Assembly (NCBI GenBank): GCA_002937655.1
Contig: PTKH01000010.1
Location: forward strand, 1-42,814
Length of the DNA: 42,814 nucleotides
Direction: 5' to 3'
Source of the DNA: Alphaproteobacteria bacterium MarineAlpha9_Bin3
Lineage (GTDB): Bacteria; Pseudomonadota; Alphaproteobacteria; TMED109
In this document: one piece after another, positions 26,344 through 36,294 of the stretch
Layout: each line of letters starts with the position of its first letter
Position numbering within the stretch: the stretch's first letter is position 1
Notes under the pieces: model-generated
The model's database searches: none
Seen by the model: the letters and a program-made list of their open reading frames with translations, nothing else
Told to the model about the DNA's origin: nothing
Made by a program: the position numbers and the translations under genes

Positions 26344-28734
26344 ATGGCTAGGTTTTTATATTATTCATTTTTATTTTTTATTGGCCTATTGTCATGCTTA
26401 ATAATATTTTCTTTATCAGTTTTATGGAAGTTTGGTAATGATTTGCCTGATTATAGATATCTACAGTCTTATAAAACTAAGGCAATGAGTAGAGTATATA
26501 GCAGTACAGATAATATTATAGAAGAATATGCTAAAGAGAAAAGAGTATTTATCCCATATGAAGCTATACCAGAGCTACTTATTGATGCATTTATAGTCAC
26601 AGAAGATAAAAATTTTTTTAAGCATGATGGCATTGATTTTAAAGGAATTTCACGAGCTACAATTACAAATATTAAAAATATTATATCCGGAAAAAGGTTA
26701 GTAGGCGCCTCTACTATTACGCAGCAAGTAGCAAAAAACTTTCTTTTAACTAACGAAGTTTCTTTAGATCGAAAAATAAAAGAAGCATTATTAGCACTAA
26801 GAATAGAAAGAACTTTATCAAAAGAAAAAATATTAGAATTGTACCTAAATGAAATATTTTTAGGTTATAGATCATATGGAATTGTTGTTGCTGCTCAGAA
26901 TTATTTTAATAAATCAATAGATGAATTAGAGATTTCTGAGATTGCATATCTTGCAGGTTTACCAAAAGGACCAAATAATTATCATCCCATTAAAAAATAT
27001 AACTCTGCAATAAATAGAAGAAATTATGTGCTTTCAAGAATGTTTGAAGAAGGAGTGATTAGTAAATCAAAACTATCCGAGGCATTAAATGACCAGTTAG
27101 TTGTAAGTAATTTAAAAGATAATGAAATTATAAGTGCTAATTATTTTACAGAAGAAGTTAGAAAAATTGTAGTAGATAAATTTGGTGAAAAAGTACTTTA
27201 TAATGAAGGTCTATATATTCTTTCTACTTTAGATGAGGATTTACAAAAATTTGCTCAAGAGTCTTTATTGGAAGGCATCATGGCGTACGATAAAAGACAA
27301 GGTTGGAGAGGTAAAATTAATAAATTAAATCCAATTAGTATACAAGACAACTGGTTATCTAAATTAAAGTCATTAAATATTAAAAATAATAATTCTAATC
27401 TTTATGGCGTGATATTAGGTTTGAATAATAAGGAGGTTAATATTGGTTTGTCCAATGGAAGTATTGGAAAACTTGATTTTGAAGAATCTTCTTGGATACT
27501 TAATAATTATAATACTGTAGATATAGATTCTAATAATTACTTTTCAAATTTATTAAAAATTGGTGATGTATTATTTTTTAAAAAATCTAAAAATTTTACT
27601 AAAAATAATATGTTATATGCAATATATCAGATACCAAAAGTTAATGGTGGTATTGTAGCTATTGACGCTTTTACTGGTAAAGTTTTAGCTTTGGTAGGTG
27701 GTCTAAATTATAAAGAAAGTAAGTTCAATAGAGTTACCCAAGCACAAAGGCAAGCAGGTTCTGCTTTTAAGCCTTTTGTTTATTTGTCAGGTTTAGAAAA
27801 TGGGATGACACCTTCTTCATTAATATTAGATTCTCCTTTAGTTATAGATCAGGGACCAGGTTTATCAGAATGGATACCAAAAAATTATTCTGGTGCATAT
27901 TATGGTCTTAGTACTTTAAGGACTGGACTAGAAAAGTCGAGAAATGTTATGACCGTAAGATTGGCTAATACTATTGGAATTGATAAAATAGTTGATATAG
28001 CTAACAGATTTAACATTGGTAAATATCCAGCCCAGTTGGCAACAGCATTAGGTGCGGGAGAAACAAATTTATTAAACTTAACTACTGCTTATTCAAGCTT
28101 TGTTAATGGGGGTAAACTTATTAAGCCGCAATTTATAGAAACTATACATGACAGACATGGAAATATAATTTACACCAGAGATAAAAATAAATGTAATATA
28201 TGTGGAAACGAGTTTACTGGTAGTAAAATATTTAAACAACCAAATACTTTTACCCAGGCCACAAAAAGTGAGTACGCATTTCAAATAGCTTGGATGTTAA
28301 ACGGGGTTATTAATAATGGTACAGGTAAGACTTTAAGGAATATAGATGATTATATTGGTGGGAAGACTGGTACAACAAATGATAATAAAGATGCATGGTT
28401 TATTGGCTTTTCATCTAATTTAGTAGTAGGTGTATATGTAGGGTATGATATGCCATTGTCTTTAGGTGATAAGGAAACAGGAGGTAAAGTTTCAGCTCCT
28501 ATATGGGGAAAGTTTATGAAAGAAGCTTTAAATAAATACCCTTCAACCCCCTTTACAATTCCAGAAAATATAGAAATGGTAAAAATAGATTCTTCATCTG
28601 GTTTTTTACCATCCAATAATAGTCAAAGAATTATATATGAGGCATTTATAAATGGAACAGCACCTTTAAGTAGTGAAGAAATACAGGGCGAAAAAATTAT
28701 AGATGTTAAACCATTAGATGATAGAATATATTAA
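26344..28734 (+). CDS. mrcA: Penicillin-binding protein 1A (bifunctional)
   Basis: This 796-residue peptidoglycan polymerase is anchored by an N-terminal membrane segment (about 6–28). The GT51 glycosyltransferase domain has the catalytic Glu87 in TEDKNFFKHDG and then GASTITQQVAKN. The transpeptidase domain has S473-x-x-K476 (GSAFKP), S532-R-N534 and K674-T-G676 (GGKTGTT). A CxxC (KCNICG, about 617–620) sits between the SxN and KTG motifs, in a position typical of alphaproteobacterial PBP1a. The domains act in the periplasm. It lies directly upstream of prfB, a conserved arrangement. Confidence 0.95.
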   Translation: MARFLYYSFLFFIGLLSCLIIFSLSVLWKFGNDLPDYRYLQSYKTKAMSRVYSSTDNIIEEYAKEKRVFIPYEAIPELLIDAFIVTEDKNFFKHDGIDFKGISRATITNIKNIISGKRLVGASTITQQVAKNFLLTNEVSLDRKIKEALLALRIERTLSKEKILELYLNEIFLGYRSYGIVVAAQNYFNKSIDELEISEIAYLAGLPKGPNNYHPIKKYNSAINRRNYVLSRMFEEGVISKSKLSEALNDQLVVSNLKDNEIISANYFTEEVRKIVVDKFGEKVLYNEGLYILSTLDEDLQKFAQESLLEGIMAYDKRQGWRGKINKLNPISIQDNWLSKLKSLNIKNNNSNLYGVILGLNNKEVNIGLSNGSIGKLDFEESSWILNNYNTVDIDSNNYFSNLLKIGDVLFFKKSKNFTKNNMLYAIYQIPKVNGGIVAIDAFTGKVLALVGGLNYKESKFNRVTQAQRQAGSAFKPFVYLSGLENGMTPSSLILDSPLVIDQGPGLSEWIPKNYSGAYYGLSTLRTGLEKSRNVMTVRLANTIGIDKIVDIANRFNIGKYPAQLATALGAGETNLLNLTTAYSSFVNGGKLIKPQFIETIHDRHGNIIYTRDKNKCNICGNEFTGSKIFKQPNTFTQATKSEYAFQIAWMLNGVINNGTGKTLRNIDDYIGGKTGTTNDNKDAWFIGFSSNLVVGVYVGYDMPLSLGDKETGGKVSAPIWGKFMKEALNKYPSTPFTIPENIEMVKIDSSSGFLPSNNSQRIIYEAFINGTAPLSSEEIQGEKIIDVKPLDDRIY

Positions 28735-28750
28735 TTATAAGGATATTATA

Positions 28751-29846
28751 ATGAATGCAGAAATTACAAATATAATTAATAGTATAAATGCTTCTCTAAG
28801 TTCAATTCGGAGGCATCTTTGACCCTGATGAGTCAAAAAAAAAATTAAAAGAGCTAAATGCACTAGCAGAAGACCCTGAGCTATGGAACGATCAAGTTAA
28901 AGCCCAGAAGCTTATGAAGGAGAGGACATATCTAGATAATAATATTTCTAATTTTACTAATCTGGAAAAAGAATATAATGATATAATAGCAATTATTGAA
29001 ATTGCTGAACAAGATAAAGATGATTCATTATTAGACGATGCCAAAATTCAATTAATTAAATTAAGTAAAAATATTAAAAAGAGAGAGTTAGAATCACTTT
29101 TGTCTGGAGAAGCTGACAAAAATAATTGTTTTATTGAAATTAATGCCGGTGCTGGAGGTACAGAAAGTCAAGATTGGGCACAAATGTTACTGAGAATGTA
29201 TTCTAGGTGGGCAGATAAAAAAGAGTTTAAGATTACTATAATGGATGAGCATCAGGGTGAAGAAGCTGGAATTAAGTCAGTATGCATAAAAATAGAAGGA
29301 ATAAATTCTTATGGATGGTTAAAAACAGAGTCTGGTGTACATAGACTTGTTAGAATCTCACCATTTGATTCACAAAGTAGAAGGCATACATCATTTGCAA
29401 GTGTATGGGTATATCCTGAGGTTGAAGATAATGAAGATATCAACATTGAGGATAAAGACCTTAGGGTTGATACCTATAGAGCTTCGGGTGCGGGTGGACA
29501 ACATGTAAATAGAACAGATAGTGCTGTAAGGATAACTCATTTACCAACTAATATAGTTGTTCAATGTCAAAGTCATAGATCTCAACATCAAAATAAAGCA
29601 GAAGTTTTAAAAATGTTAAGAGCTAAGTTATATGAATTAGAACTGGAAAAGAAATATTTAGAAAAAGCAAAGACAGAAGAAAATAAGACTGAAATAAGTT
29701 GGGGGCATCAAATAAGGTCTTACGTCTTGCAACCTTATCAGCTTGTTAAAGATTTGAGAACTAATAAAGAGAACTCAAATTTTCAATCTATACTTGACGG
29801 TGAGATAGATGACTTTTTAGAGGCAGCACTGATTAAAAAAATATAA
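28751..29846 (+). CDS. prfB: Peptide chain release factor 2, with programmed +1 frameshift
   Basis: RF2 recognises UAA and UGA stop codons. The reading frame starts at ATG 28751 (AAGGA at 28739–28743), runs 23 codons and meets an in-frame TGA at 28820. Reading continues after a +1 shift, so the product is encoded by 28751–28819 joined to 28821–29846, giving 364 residues. The site matches the classic RF2 autoregulatory signal: a Shine-Dalgarno-like GGAGG, three bases, CTT, TGA, C. The codon-recognition tripeptide SPF (VRISPFDSQ) and the GGQ motif (SGAGGQHVNRTDS) are present. Low RF2 lets ribosomes shift and make more RF2. Confidence 0.96.
28809..28823 (+). promoter_or_regulatory. prfB programmed +1 frameshift signal
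   Basis: GGAGG (28809–28813) is followed after CAT by CTT (28817–28819), TGA (28820–28822) and C. The spacing between the Shine-Dalgarno-like element and the slippery CTT is three bases, as in the well-studied E. coli signal. The UGA followed by C is a poor stop context that favours shifting. Confidence 0.95.
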
Positions 29847-29851
29847 TAGTT

Positions 29852-30325
29852 TTAAGTACCTAGCATTTCCTTACACGAATTAATTACATCATCAACATGG
29901 CCTTTAACTTTAACCTTCTTCCATATTTTTTGTAAATTACCATTTGAGTCGACTAGAAAGGTGCTTCTCTCTATACCCATATATTTTCTACCATACATCG
30001 ACTTTTCAACCCAAACACCAAAAGATTCACAAACATCACCCTTTTGATCTGATCCTAAGATAACTGATAAGCTATGTTTTTTAATAAATTTATCATGCTT
30101 TTCTACTGTATCTTTTGAAATACCAATAACAGTAATATTGTTATCATTAAAAAAGTTAATATCTTCAGAGAAATTTATTGCTTCTGTAGTGCAGCCAGGA
30201 GTATCATCTTTAGGATAAAAGTAAATTACATAAGGGTTACTTATTTTAGATGTATTAATACTAGTGCCACCATCTCTAGGTATGTTTATAAAAGGTGCCT
30301 TCATTCCAACAGACAAGTTTACCAT
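29852..30325 (-). CDS. bcp: Thioredoxin-dependent peroxiredoxin (Bcp/PrxQ type)
   Basis: This 157-residue cytosolic peroxiredoxin reduces hydroperoxides. The peroxidatic cysteine is Cys45 in YPKDDTPGCTTEA. The resolving cysteine five residues later in E. coli Bcp is Ile50 here. Cys99 (KGDVCESFG) is the likely alternative resolver; Cys151 is a third. The block KSMYGRKYMGIERSTFLVD is characteristic. It ends five bases from the convergent prfB stop. Confidence 0.93.
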   Translation of the reverse strand: MVNLSVGMKAPFINIPRDGGTSINTSKISNPYVIYFYPKDDTPGCTTEAINFSEDINFFNDNNITVIGISKDTVEKHDKFIKKHSLSVILGSDQKGDVCESFGVWVEKSMYGRKYMGIERSTFLVDSNGNLQKIWKKVKVKGHVDDVINSCKEMLGT

Positions 30326-30422
30326 AATAATTTCCTTAATTATATATATATTTATTATTAAATTTTAACATATAATATACTTATATAATAATAAAATGGT
30401 TTAACTTTTAAGAATTTTTTTA

Positions 30423-33206
30423 ATGTATAAATATATTTACAAATTATTTTTAGCGTGTTCTGCATTAGTCTCTTTACTGTGTTTAGGTATAATAACATTA
30501 TGCATTTTAATTTTATCTTCTAAGACTATTACAATTCAAGATTATAACCAATACGTTTCAAAATTAGTCAGTTGGTATTTTGATCAAGAAATATTTTTTG
30601 ACGAAATACAAATTAATAATTCTAGTATGCAAGAAAAATATGAAATACAAATTAAAAATATTTTTATTGAGGATAAAAATAATTATAAAAATTTTAAAAT
30701 AGAAAAATTAAAATTAAATTTTGATCTAGTTAATTTATTCAATAAGCATAAAAAATTTAGTGAGATAGATGTTAAAAACTTATATTTAGATTACATCAGT
30801 AATAATATTCAAGATAATGATGTTAAATTAAATTTCTTAGATTATTTATTCAAGGTTTCTGATGTATTAAAGGTCAGTAAAAGTAAAATAAATATTAAAA
30901 TTTCTGATCATTTGTATTATCTATCTGATATTAATTTTAAAAAATTTGGTATTAATAGTATTAATATAAATGGTTCATTTAATTATAGAGATGACTATTA
31001 TCAACTAGAAGATAAATTATTAGAATTTTCATCTTCTAAATTCGATGCTACAGATATAATTAATATAAAATTTAAAAATATTAAAATTGATGAATTTATA
31101 TTTAATAAATATCTAAATAATAAAGTCTCTATAAAAGGGCTTATTTCTGGAGAACTTAGATTAAATTTTAAAAACTCATTATTATCAAATATCGATTTTG
31201 ATGTTTTTTCACAAAGTATTTTCCCTAGTTTAAAAAGTAACATTAAATATAAAAAATTAGTTATACATAAAATTCCTACTTTAGATTCATTGCAAATTAA
31301 AGGTTCTTATAATCATAAGAAAGAAAACTTATATATTGAGGAATTAAAATTTAATATTATTAATGCCAATACTCCTGATAGCAATTTGCACTTAATAAAT
31401 AAATATAATTATAGTGATAAAGTTAATGATATTAAATTTTCTTTTTCGAATCTAGATATTACCACTTTTATATCAATAGAAAGTATTGATAATTATTTTG
31501 ATATTTTTAACAATATTTCTGGTACTGCAAATATTATGTTAAATAATTATAAATTTAATTCTATTAATTTAATTATTGATAACATTTTTTATGACGGTAT
31601 AAGTGTCAAGGATATAATTTATAATTATAATGAAGATTTAGATATTAGTCATTTGTCTTTATCTATGTCTACAAAATACAAAATCATTAATAGTTTTTTT
31701 GATCATTTTAATGTTTTGAATCATAACGAGTTAATAAACTTTAATCCTGAAGACAACATAAAATTAAATGCTATTTTTTACTTACAAGATACTTTATCAG
31801 CTTCAATCAATGGTAATATAATTTTTGATAAACCTTCTAAAGTTTTTTTTAATGATTTTCTATTAAAATCTGCTGACTTTACTATTAATTATAAAAATAA
31901 GAATACAGAAATATCTGCAATATTAAATACAAATATATCAGATATAAAAATTTCTTATATAAAAGATCAAATGAATAGAGCTATTGTTAATTTATTTATG
32001 CCTATAGTTAATAAAAAATTAACTAACATCATTTATATAAAAGATTTAAAGGGTAAATCTTTTTTAGAGTGTTCTATAATTTATTTAGAAATAAAGAACT
32101 ATAATTGTAATTTAAATTTGATGAATACTTCTTTTTCAATTCCTTTCTTAAATTATAAAAAGAATATGAAAAAAGATGCCATGTTAAATATTACTGGAGA
32201 TTTAAAGAAAGGTATTAAGTTTGATAAAATAAATTTTAAATATAATAGTGTAGATAATATTATAGAAGGATATTTGCTTTTACCGACTGTAAATAGTGGA
32301 TATTTAGTAAATTTTAATAAATTTATATTAAATAAGAATAATTTAAATTTAGGAGCTCATTTTTATAACAATGAATTAATTCTAGATTTGTATTCAGGTA
32401 CATTAGATTTAAATTCTTTTATAGAAAATAACTCAAATTTAAAAAATTTATTAAATATTTATATAAACGGTAAAGTAGAAAAAATTTTTATAAAAGATTT
32501 TTTTATAAATAATGCAACTATTTCTTATAAAGATAATAAAAAAGAAAAGTTATTTAATCTTAAGGGTAATTATTATTCAGATGAAAATATAATTTTTAAT
32601 TATAAAAATACAGATAACCTAAATATTTTATCTTATGATTTTAAAGCAAGTAATGCAGGAAAATTTTTTGAATTACTAAACTATAAGAGTGAGATCAAAG
32701 AAGGGATTTTATCTTCTCAAGGTTTTATTGGAAATTTAGATGATGATAATAGTATTATGGGTACACTTAGTATAGATAACTTTAAAGTTATGAAAGCACC
32801 ATTATTTGCCGAGCTTTTATTAGCCGCATCATTTACAGGCTTATTTGAACTTTTAAATAATGAAGGAATAGAATTTGAGCAATTTGATGCTCAATTTACA
32901 GGAAAAAATAATATATTTAATATAATCAAGTCTAGAGCGTATGGCTTTTCCCTAGGTTTAACGGGGGCAGGAAATATAAATTATACTAAAAAAATAATAG
33001 ATTTATCTGGATCAATTATACCCGCTTATAAAATTAACTCTCTATTAAATAATGTGCCTTTATTAGGGCAATTACTTACAGCTAAAGAGGATGAAGGTTT
33101 GTTTGCAATTAATTATGATGCAAATGGACCATGGCAAAAACCTAAAATTATAGTTAATCCATTAAGTTTATTAACTCCTGGTATAATTAGAAATATATTT
33201 AACTAA
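30423..33206 (+). CDS. Large AsmA-like protein with DUF3971/YhdP-type C-terminus
   Basis: This 927-residue envelope protein has one N-terminal membrane segment (about 8–33), followed by a very long periplasmic region rich in beta strands, Asn, Lys and Ile. The last 150 residues (VMKAPLFAELLLAAS onward, with AYGFSLGLTGAGNINY and GSIIPAYKINSLL) match the conserved C-terminal domain of AsmA/YhdP-like proteins. Relatives span the periplasm and are linked to lipid transport to the outer membrane; that role is inferred from the family. The middle is weakly conserved and could not be divided confidently. It lies next to tyrS, as in other Alphaproteobacteria. Confidence 0.85.
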   Translation: MYKYIYKLFLACSALVSLLCLGIITLCILILSSKTITIQDYNQYVSKLVSWYFDQEIFFDEIQINNSSMQEKYEIQIKNIFIEDKNNYKNFKIEKLKLNFDLVNLFNKHKKFSEIDVKNLYLDYISNNIQDNDVKLNFLDYLFKVSDVLKVSKSKINIKISDHLYYLSDINFKKFGINSININGSFNYRDDYYQLEDKLLEFSSSKFDATDIINIKFKNIKIDEFIFNKYLNNKVSIKGLISGELRLNFKNSLLSNIDFDVFSQSIFPSLKSNIKYKKLVIHKIPTLDSLQIKGSYNHKKENLYIEELKFNIINANTPDSNLHLINKYNYSDKVNDIKFSFSNLDITTFISIESIDNYFDIFNNISGTANIMLNNYKFNSINLIIDNIFYDGISVKDIIYNYNEDLDISHLSLSMSTKYKIINSFFDHFNVLNHNELINFNPEDNIKLNAIFYLQDTLSASINGNIIFDKPSKVFFNDFLLKSADFTINYKNKNTEISAILNTNISDIKISYIKDQMNRAIVNLFMPIVNKKLTNIIYIKDLKGKSFLECSIIYLEIKNYNCNLNLMNTSFSIPFLNYKKNMKKDAMLNITGDLKKGIKFDKINFKYNSVDNIIEGYLLLPTVNSGYLVNFNKFILNKNNLNLGAHFYNNELILDLYSGTLDLNSFIENNSNLKNLLNIYINGKVEKIFIKDFFINNATISYKDNKKEKLFNLKGNYYSDENIIFNYKNTDNLNILSYDFKASNAGKFFELLNYKSEIKEGILSSQGFIGNLDDDNSIMGTLSIDNFKVMKAPLFAELLLAASFTGLFELLNNEGIEFEQFDAQFTGKNNIFNIIKSRAYGFSLGLTGAGNINYTKKIIDLSGSIIPAYKINSLLNNVPLLGQLLTAKEDEGLFAINYDANGPWQKPKIIVNPLSLLTPGIIRNIFN

Positions 33207-33209
33207 AGT

Positions 33210-34481
33210 CTAGATTTTAAATAATAATATATGTTTTTTCTTTCCAACAGATAATTTAATTTTTTGTCTATTTATAAAAAACGAATGATCTATTTTCATA
33301 TTTTCATCTTTTACAGTCTCATTATTTATTTTAACTCCTGATCCTCTTATTAATCTTCTTGCTTCCCCTTTACTAGATGCAAGATATTGTTCATTAGTTA
33401 AGCAATCTAAAATAGATACTCCTTCAGTGAGTTGATTTTTATTATATTTTATTACAAATAAATTAGCATCACTCTCCTTATTTTGGAATATATTTTTAGC
33501 TGTACTAATTGCTTTATTTGTTTCCTCTTGGCCGTGTAATAGTGTTGTTGCAGAATTTGCAAGTATTATTTTTGCGTCATTTATTTCGGCTCCTTCAAGT
33601 TTTTCTAACTTCTTAATCTCATCTAGACTAATCTCAGTAAAAAGTTTTAAAAACCTTATAACATCCTTATCTTCTGTGTTTCTCCAAAACTGCCAGTAAT
33701 CCCAAGGACTACATAAATTTGAATTTAGCCAAATAGCTCCATTTGCAGTTTTTCCCATTTTTGCTCCTGAAGAAGTTGTAATTAGGGGTGAAGTAAGTCC
33801 AAATAAAGAGGTTTTTGAACTCTCATTAGTTACTCTCCGATGAAGTTCTATACCATTTATTATATTACCCCATTGATCAGAACCTCCCATTTGAATTAGG
33901 CAGTCGTAGCGTTTGTTTAATTCATAAAAATCATAAGCTTGAAGTATCATATAATTAAATTCAAGAAATGAAAGAGTTTGCTCTCTATCAAGTCTTAATT
34001 TAACAGAGTCAAATGTTAACATTCTATTAATGGAAAAATGCTTACCAAAGTTTCTAAGAAAATCAATATAATTTAAATTTTTCAACCATTCAGCATTGTC
34101 AACCATTATGGCTTTATTATTGCCTTCATCAAAATTAATAAATTTTTTAAAAACTTCTTTTATTCCCTTTGAATTATTCTTTATTATATCATCTGTTAAT
34201 AATTTTCTTGACTCATCTTTACCTGATGGGTCGCCAACTAAAGTAGTTCCTCCACCTAAAAGCACAATAGGTTTATGACCAGTCTTTTGGTACCATCTAA
34301 GCAACATGATTTGAATTAAAGATCCTACATGAAGGCTTGATGCTGTACAATCAAATCCAATATATGCAGGTATAATTTTATTATCATTTAATGCTGTATC
34401 TAAATTATTTATATCCGTAGCTTGATGTATAAATCCACGTGCTATAATCTCTTTTATAAAATCTGATCTATAAGTTGTCAT
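33210..34481 (-). CDS. tyrS: Tyrosyl-tRNA synthetase
   Basis: TyrS charges tRNA-Tyr. The 423-residue class I synthetase has the HIGH-like HVGS at 51–54 (IGFDCTASSLHVGS) and the KMSKS-like KMGKT at 241–245. Tyrosine-site residues lie in QAYDFYELN and GGSDQWGNI. A C-terminal S4-type RNA-binding domain (about 355–420) has EARRLIRGSGVKIN. The usual Pro in GFDPTA is Cys here (GFDCTA). It is divergent from anmK and ends three bases from the AsmA-like gene. Confidence 0.96.
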   Translation of the reverse strand: MTTYRSDFIKEIIARGFIHQATDINNLDTALNDNKIIPAYIGFDCTASSLHVGSLIQIMLLRWYQKTGHKPIVLLGGGTTLVGDPSGKDESRKLLTDDIIKNNSKGIKEVFKKFINFDEGNNKAIMVDNAEWLKNLNYIDFLRNFGKHFSINRMLTFDSVKLRLDREQTLSFLEFNYMILQAYDFYELNKRYDCLIQMGGSDQWGNIINGIELHRRVTNESSKTSLFGLTSPLITTSSGAKMGKTANGAIWLNSNLCSPWDYWQFWRNTEDKDVIRFLKLFTEISLDEIKKLEKLEGAEINDAKIILANSATTLLHGQEETNKAISTAKNIFQNKESDANLFVIKYNKNQLTEGVSILDCLTNEQYLASSKGEARRLIRGSGVKINNETVKDENMKIDHSFFINRQKIKLSVGKKKHILLFKI

Positions 34482-34528
34482 TTAACTAACCTTCAATACT
34501 AATATTTATTTTTTAAAGGACATGCTTA

Positions 34529-35659
34529 ATGAAAACAAGTGATAAATATAGTTATTTTATGAAAAGTAGTAAAACACATATAAATTCTATGGGGCTTATG
34601 AGCGGTACCTCTTTAGATGGTTTAGATATCGCATTAATTAGAACCAATGCTAGAGATAAATTTGAATTGAATCAATTTCATACTTATAAATATAGTAAAT
34701 TATTAAAGAAGAGCATAAACGACTTCATTCAAAATAGAAAAAATATAAAAAAAATAAATAGTTTAATCACAGAATTTAATATTGAAGCCATAAAGTCTTT
34801 TATATTTGATTTTAATATAAAAAAGGAAGATATAGATATTTTAGGTATTCATGGTCAGACTATATTTCATAACCCAAAAGAAAAATGGACTTGGCAGTTG
34901 TGTGATGGCAAAAGTATTGCGAATGCGGTCAATATTCCAGTTATATCTAATTTTAGATATAGAGATGTATGTTTGGGTGGAGAAGGTGCTCCTTTAGTAG
35001 GTGTATGGCATAAGGCATTATTGGAAAATATTAGAGATGCTGTTTACCCTATTGTATTTCTTAACATTGGTGGTGTTTCTAATATAACTTTCTTAGAAAA
35101 TAAGTATGATATTCCATATAGCTTTGACATAGGTATAGGAAATGGGCCTATTGACACAATTGTAGCAGAGCATTTTAATATACCTTTTGACAAAGATGGA
35201 AAGATTGGTCTTAAAGGTAAAGCTAATACTGATGTAATTAATAATATACTTAAAAATAAATGGTTTAAACAGAAACCCCCTAAATCGTTAGATAAGCATC
35301 ATTTTGACTATACTCTAAGGTTTGGTCTAAAGGATTTAAGTCCCATGGATAAGGTGGCAACATTGTCTAAGCTAATTAGTTTTCAACTTAAAGAAAGTTT
35401 AAGCTTGTTTTCTTTAAAACCTAAACGTTTGTATATATCTGGTGGTGGCTATAAAAACCAATGCATATTAAAAAATATAAAAGAAAATTATAAAAATATT
35501 TTAACACCTTTAGAAGATAATTGGAATCCTGATGCTATAGAAGCACAAGCTTTTGCATATTTAGCAAGTAAAAGTTTAAAAAGTATACCTTATACCTGGA
35601 AAAGAATCACAGGTATAAAAAGTAAATCTTCAGGTGGAATGTTAGATTTTCCTGACTAA
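34529..35659 (+). CDS. anmK: Anhydro-N-acetylmuramic acid kinase
   Basis: AnmK opens and phosphorylates 1,6-anhydro-MurNAc to MurNAc-6-phosphate in peptidoglycan recycling. The 376-residue protein has the ATP motif GLMSGTSLDGLDIALI near residue 22. It also has GIHGQTIFHNP, SNFRYRDVCLGGEGAPLV, LNIGGVSNITF and DIGIGNGPIDT, all conserved in the family. AAAGGA precedes ATG 34529; a second ATG at 34559 is possible. It fits with the lytic transglycosylase at 5518, whose product is the substrate. Confidence 0.95.
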   Translation: MKTSDKYSYFMKSSKTHINSMGLMSGTSLDGLDIALIRTNARDKFELNQFHTYKYSKLLKKSINDFIQNRKNIKKINSLITEFNIEAIKSFIFDFNIKKEDIDILGIHGQTIFHNPKEKWTWQLCDGKSIANAVNIPVISNFRYRDVCLGGEGAPLVGVWHKALLENIRDAVYPIVFLNIGGVSNITFLENKYDIPYSFDIGIGNGPIDTIVAEHFNIPFDKDGKIGLKGKANTDVINNILKNKWFKQKPPKSLDKHHFDYTLRFGLKDLSPMDKVATLSKLISFQLKESLSLFSLKPKRLYISGGGYKNQCILKNIKENYKNILTPLEDNWNPDAIEAQAFAYLASKSLKSIPYTWKRITGIKSKSSGGMLDFPD

Positions 35660-36294
35660 TTTGTATTTTTACTTACATATTTTTCAATTTTATTCTGGAT
35701 ATCATCCAAACTTTTGGAAAAAAAATGGTCAGCACCATTTATTTTTTTATAATCAATTTTTAAATTTTTTTGTTTATTTAATTTTTCTACTAGTTCTGTA
35801 ACGCATTCTTCTTCTACAATCTTATCTTCTGTACCTTGAATTATTAATCCATTTGCTGGACAGGGAGCTAAGAAAGAAAAGTCATATAAACTTGCTGGTG
35901 GACTAATAGCTATAAATCCAGAAATTTCAGGTCTTCTCATTAATAATTGGAGTGCCAACCAAGCACCAAAAGAAAAGCCTGCTATCCACGTAGTTCTGGC
36001 TGTAGGATTCTCTGCTTGCAACCAATCTAAAGCAGCAGCTGCATCCGTTAGTTCGCCTATACCATTATCATATGTTCCTTGACTTCTACCGACTCCTCTA
36101 AAATTAAATCTTAGTGTAGAAAAATTAGAATTCTTAAAAGCCTGATAAGTTCTATATACTAGCTTGTTATTCATAGTACCACCTTGTCTTGGGTGTGGAT
36201 GTAAAACCACGCAAAGTGGAGAATTATCTAGATTTCCTTTTTGATATCTAGCTTCTAATCTTCCTTCTGGTCCAGGTATAATAATTTCCGGCAT
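35656..36294 (-). CDS. Alpha/beta hydrolase
   Basis: This 212-residue cytosolic hydrolase has an oxyanion motif HPHPRQGGTM near residue 32, FRGVGRSQG, the nucleophile Ser in AGFSFGAW, an acid Asp in QGTEDKIV and the base His in GADHFF. It resembles the small serine hydrolases found next to cysE and cysteine desulfurase genes in many Alphaproteobacteria. Its substrate is not known. Its last four bases overlap the convergent anmK gene. It is divergent from cysE across a 185-base gap. Confidence 0.88.
   Translation of the reverse strand: MPEIIIPGPEGRLEARYQKGNLDNSPLCVVLHPHPRQGGTMNNKLVYRTYQAFKNSNFSTLRFNFRGVGRSQGTYDNGIGELTDAAAALDWLQAENPTARTTWIAGFSFGAWLALQLLMRRPEISGFIAISPPASLYDFSFLAPCPANGLIIQGTEDKIVEEECVTELVEKLNKQKNLKIDYKKINGADHFFSKSLDDIQNKIEKYVSKNTN

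Noticed and set aside
28751-28822. In-frame TGA early in prfB, suggesting a pseudogene
   Set aside because: The TGA sits in the exact RF2 +1 frameshift context and the second frame encodes a complete RF2 with intact SPF and GGQ motifs.
30326-30422. Promoter at TATAAT 30371 or 30384 before the AsmA-like gene
   Set aside because: Both hexamers lack a TG extension and a plausible -35 at 16–18 bases, and the segment is almost pure A/T, so matches are expected by chance.
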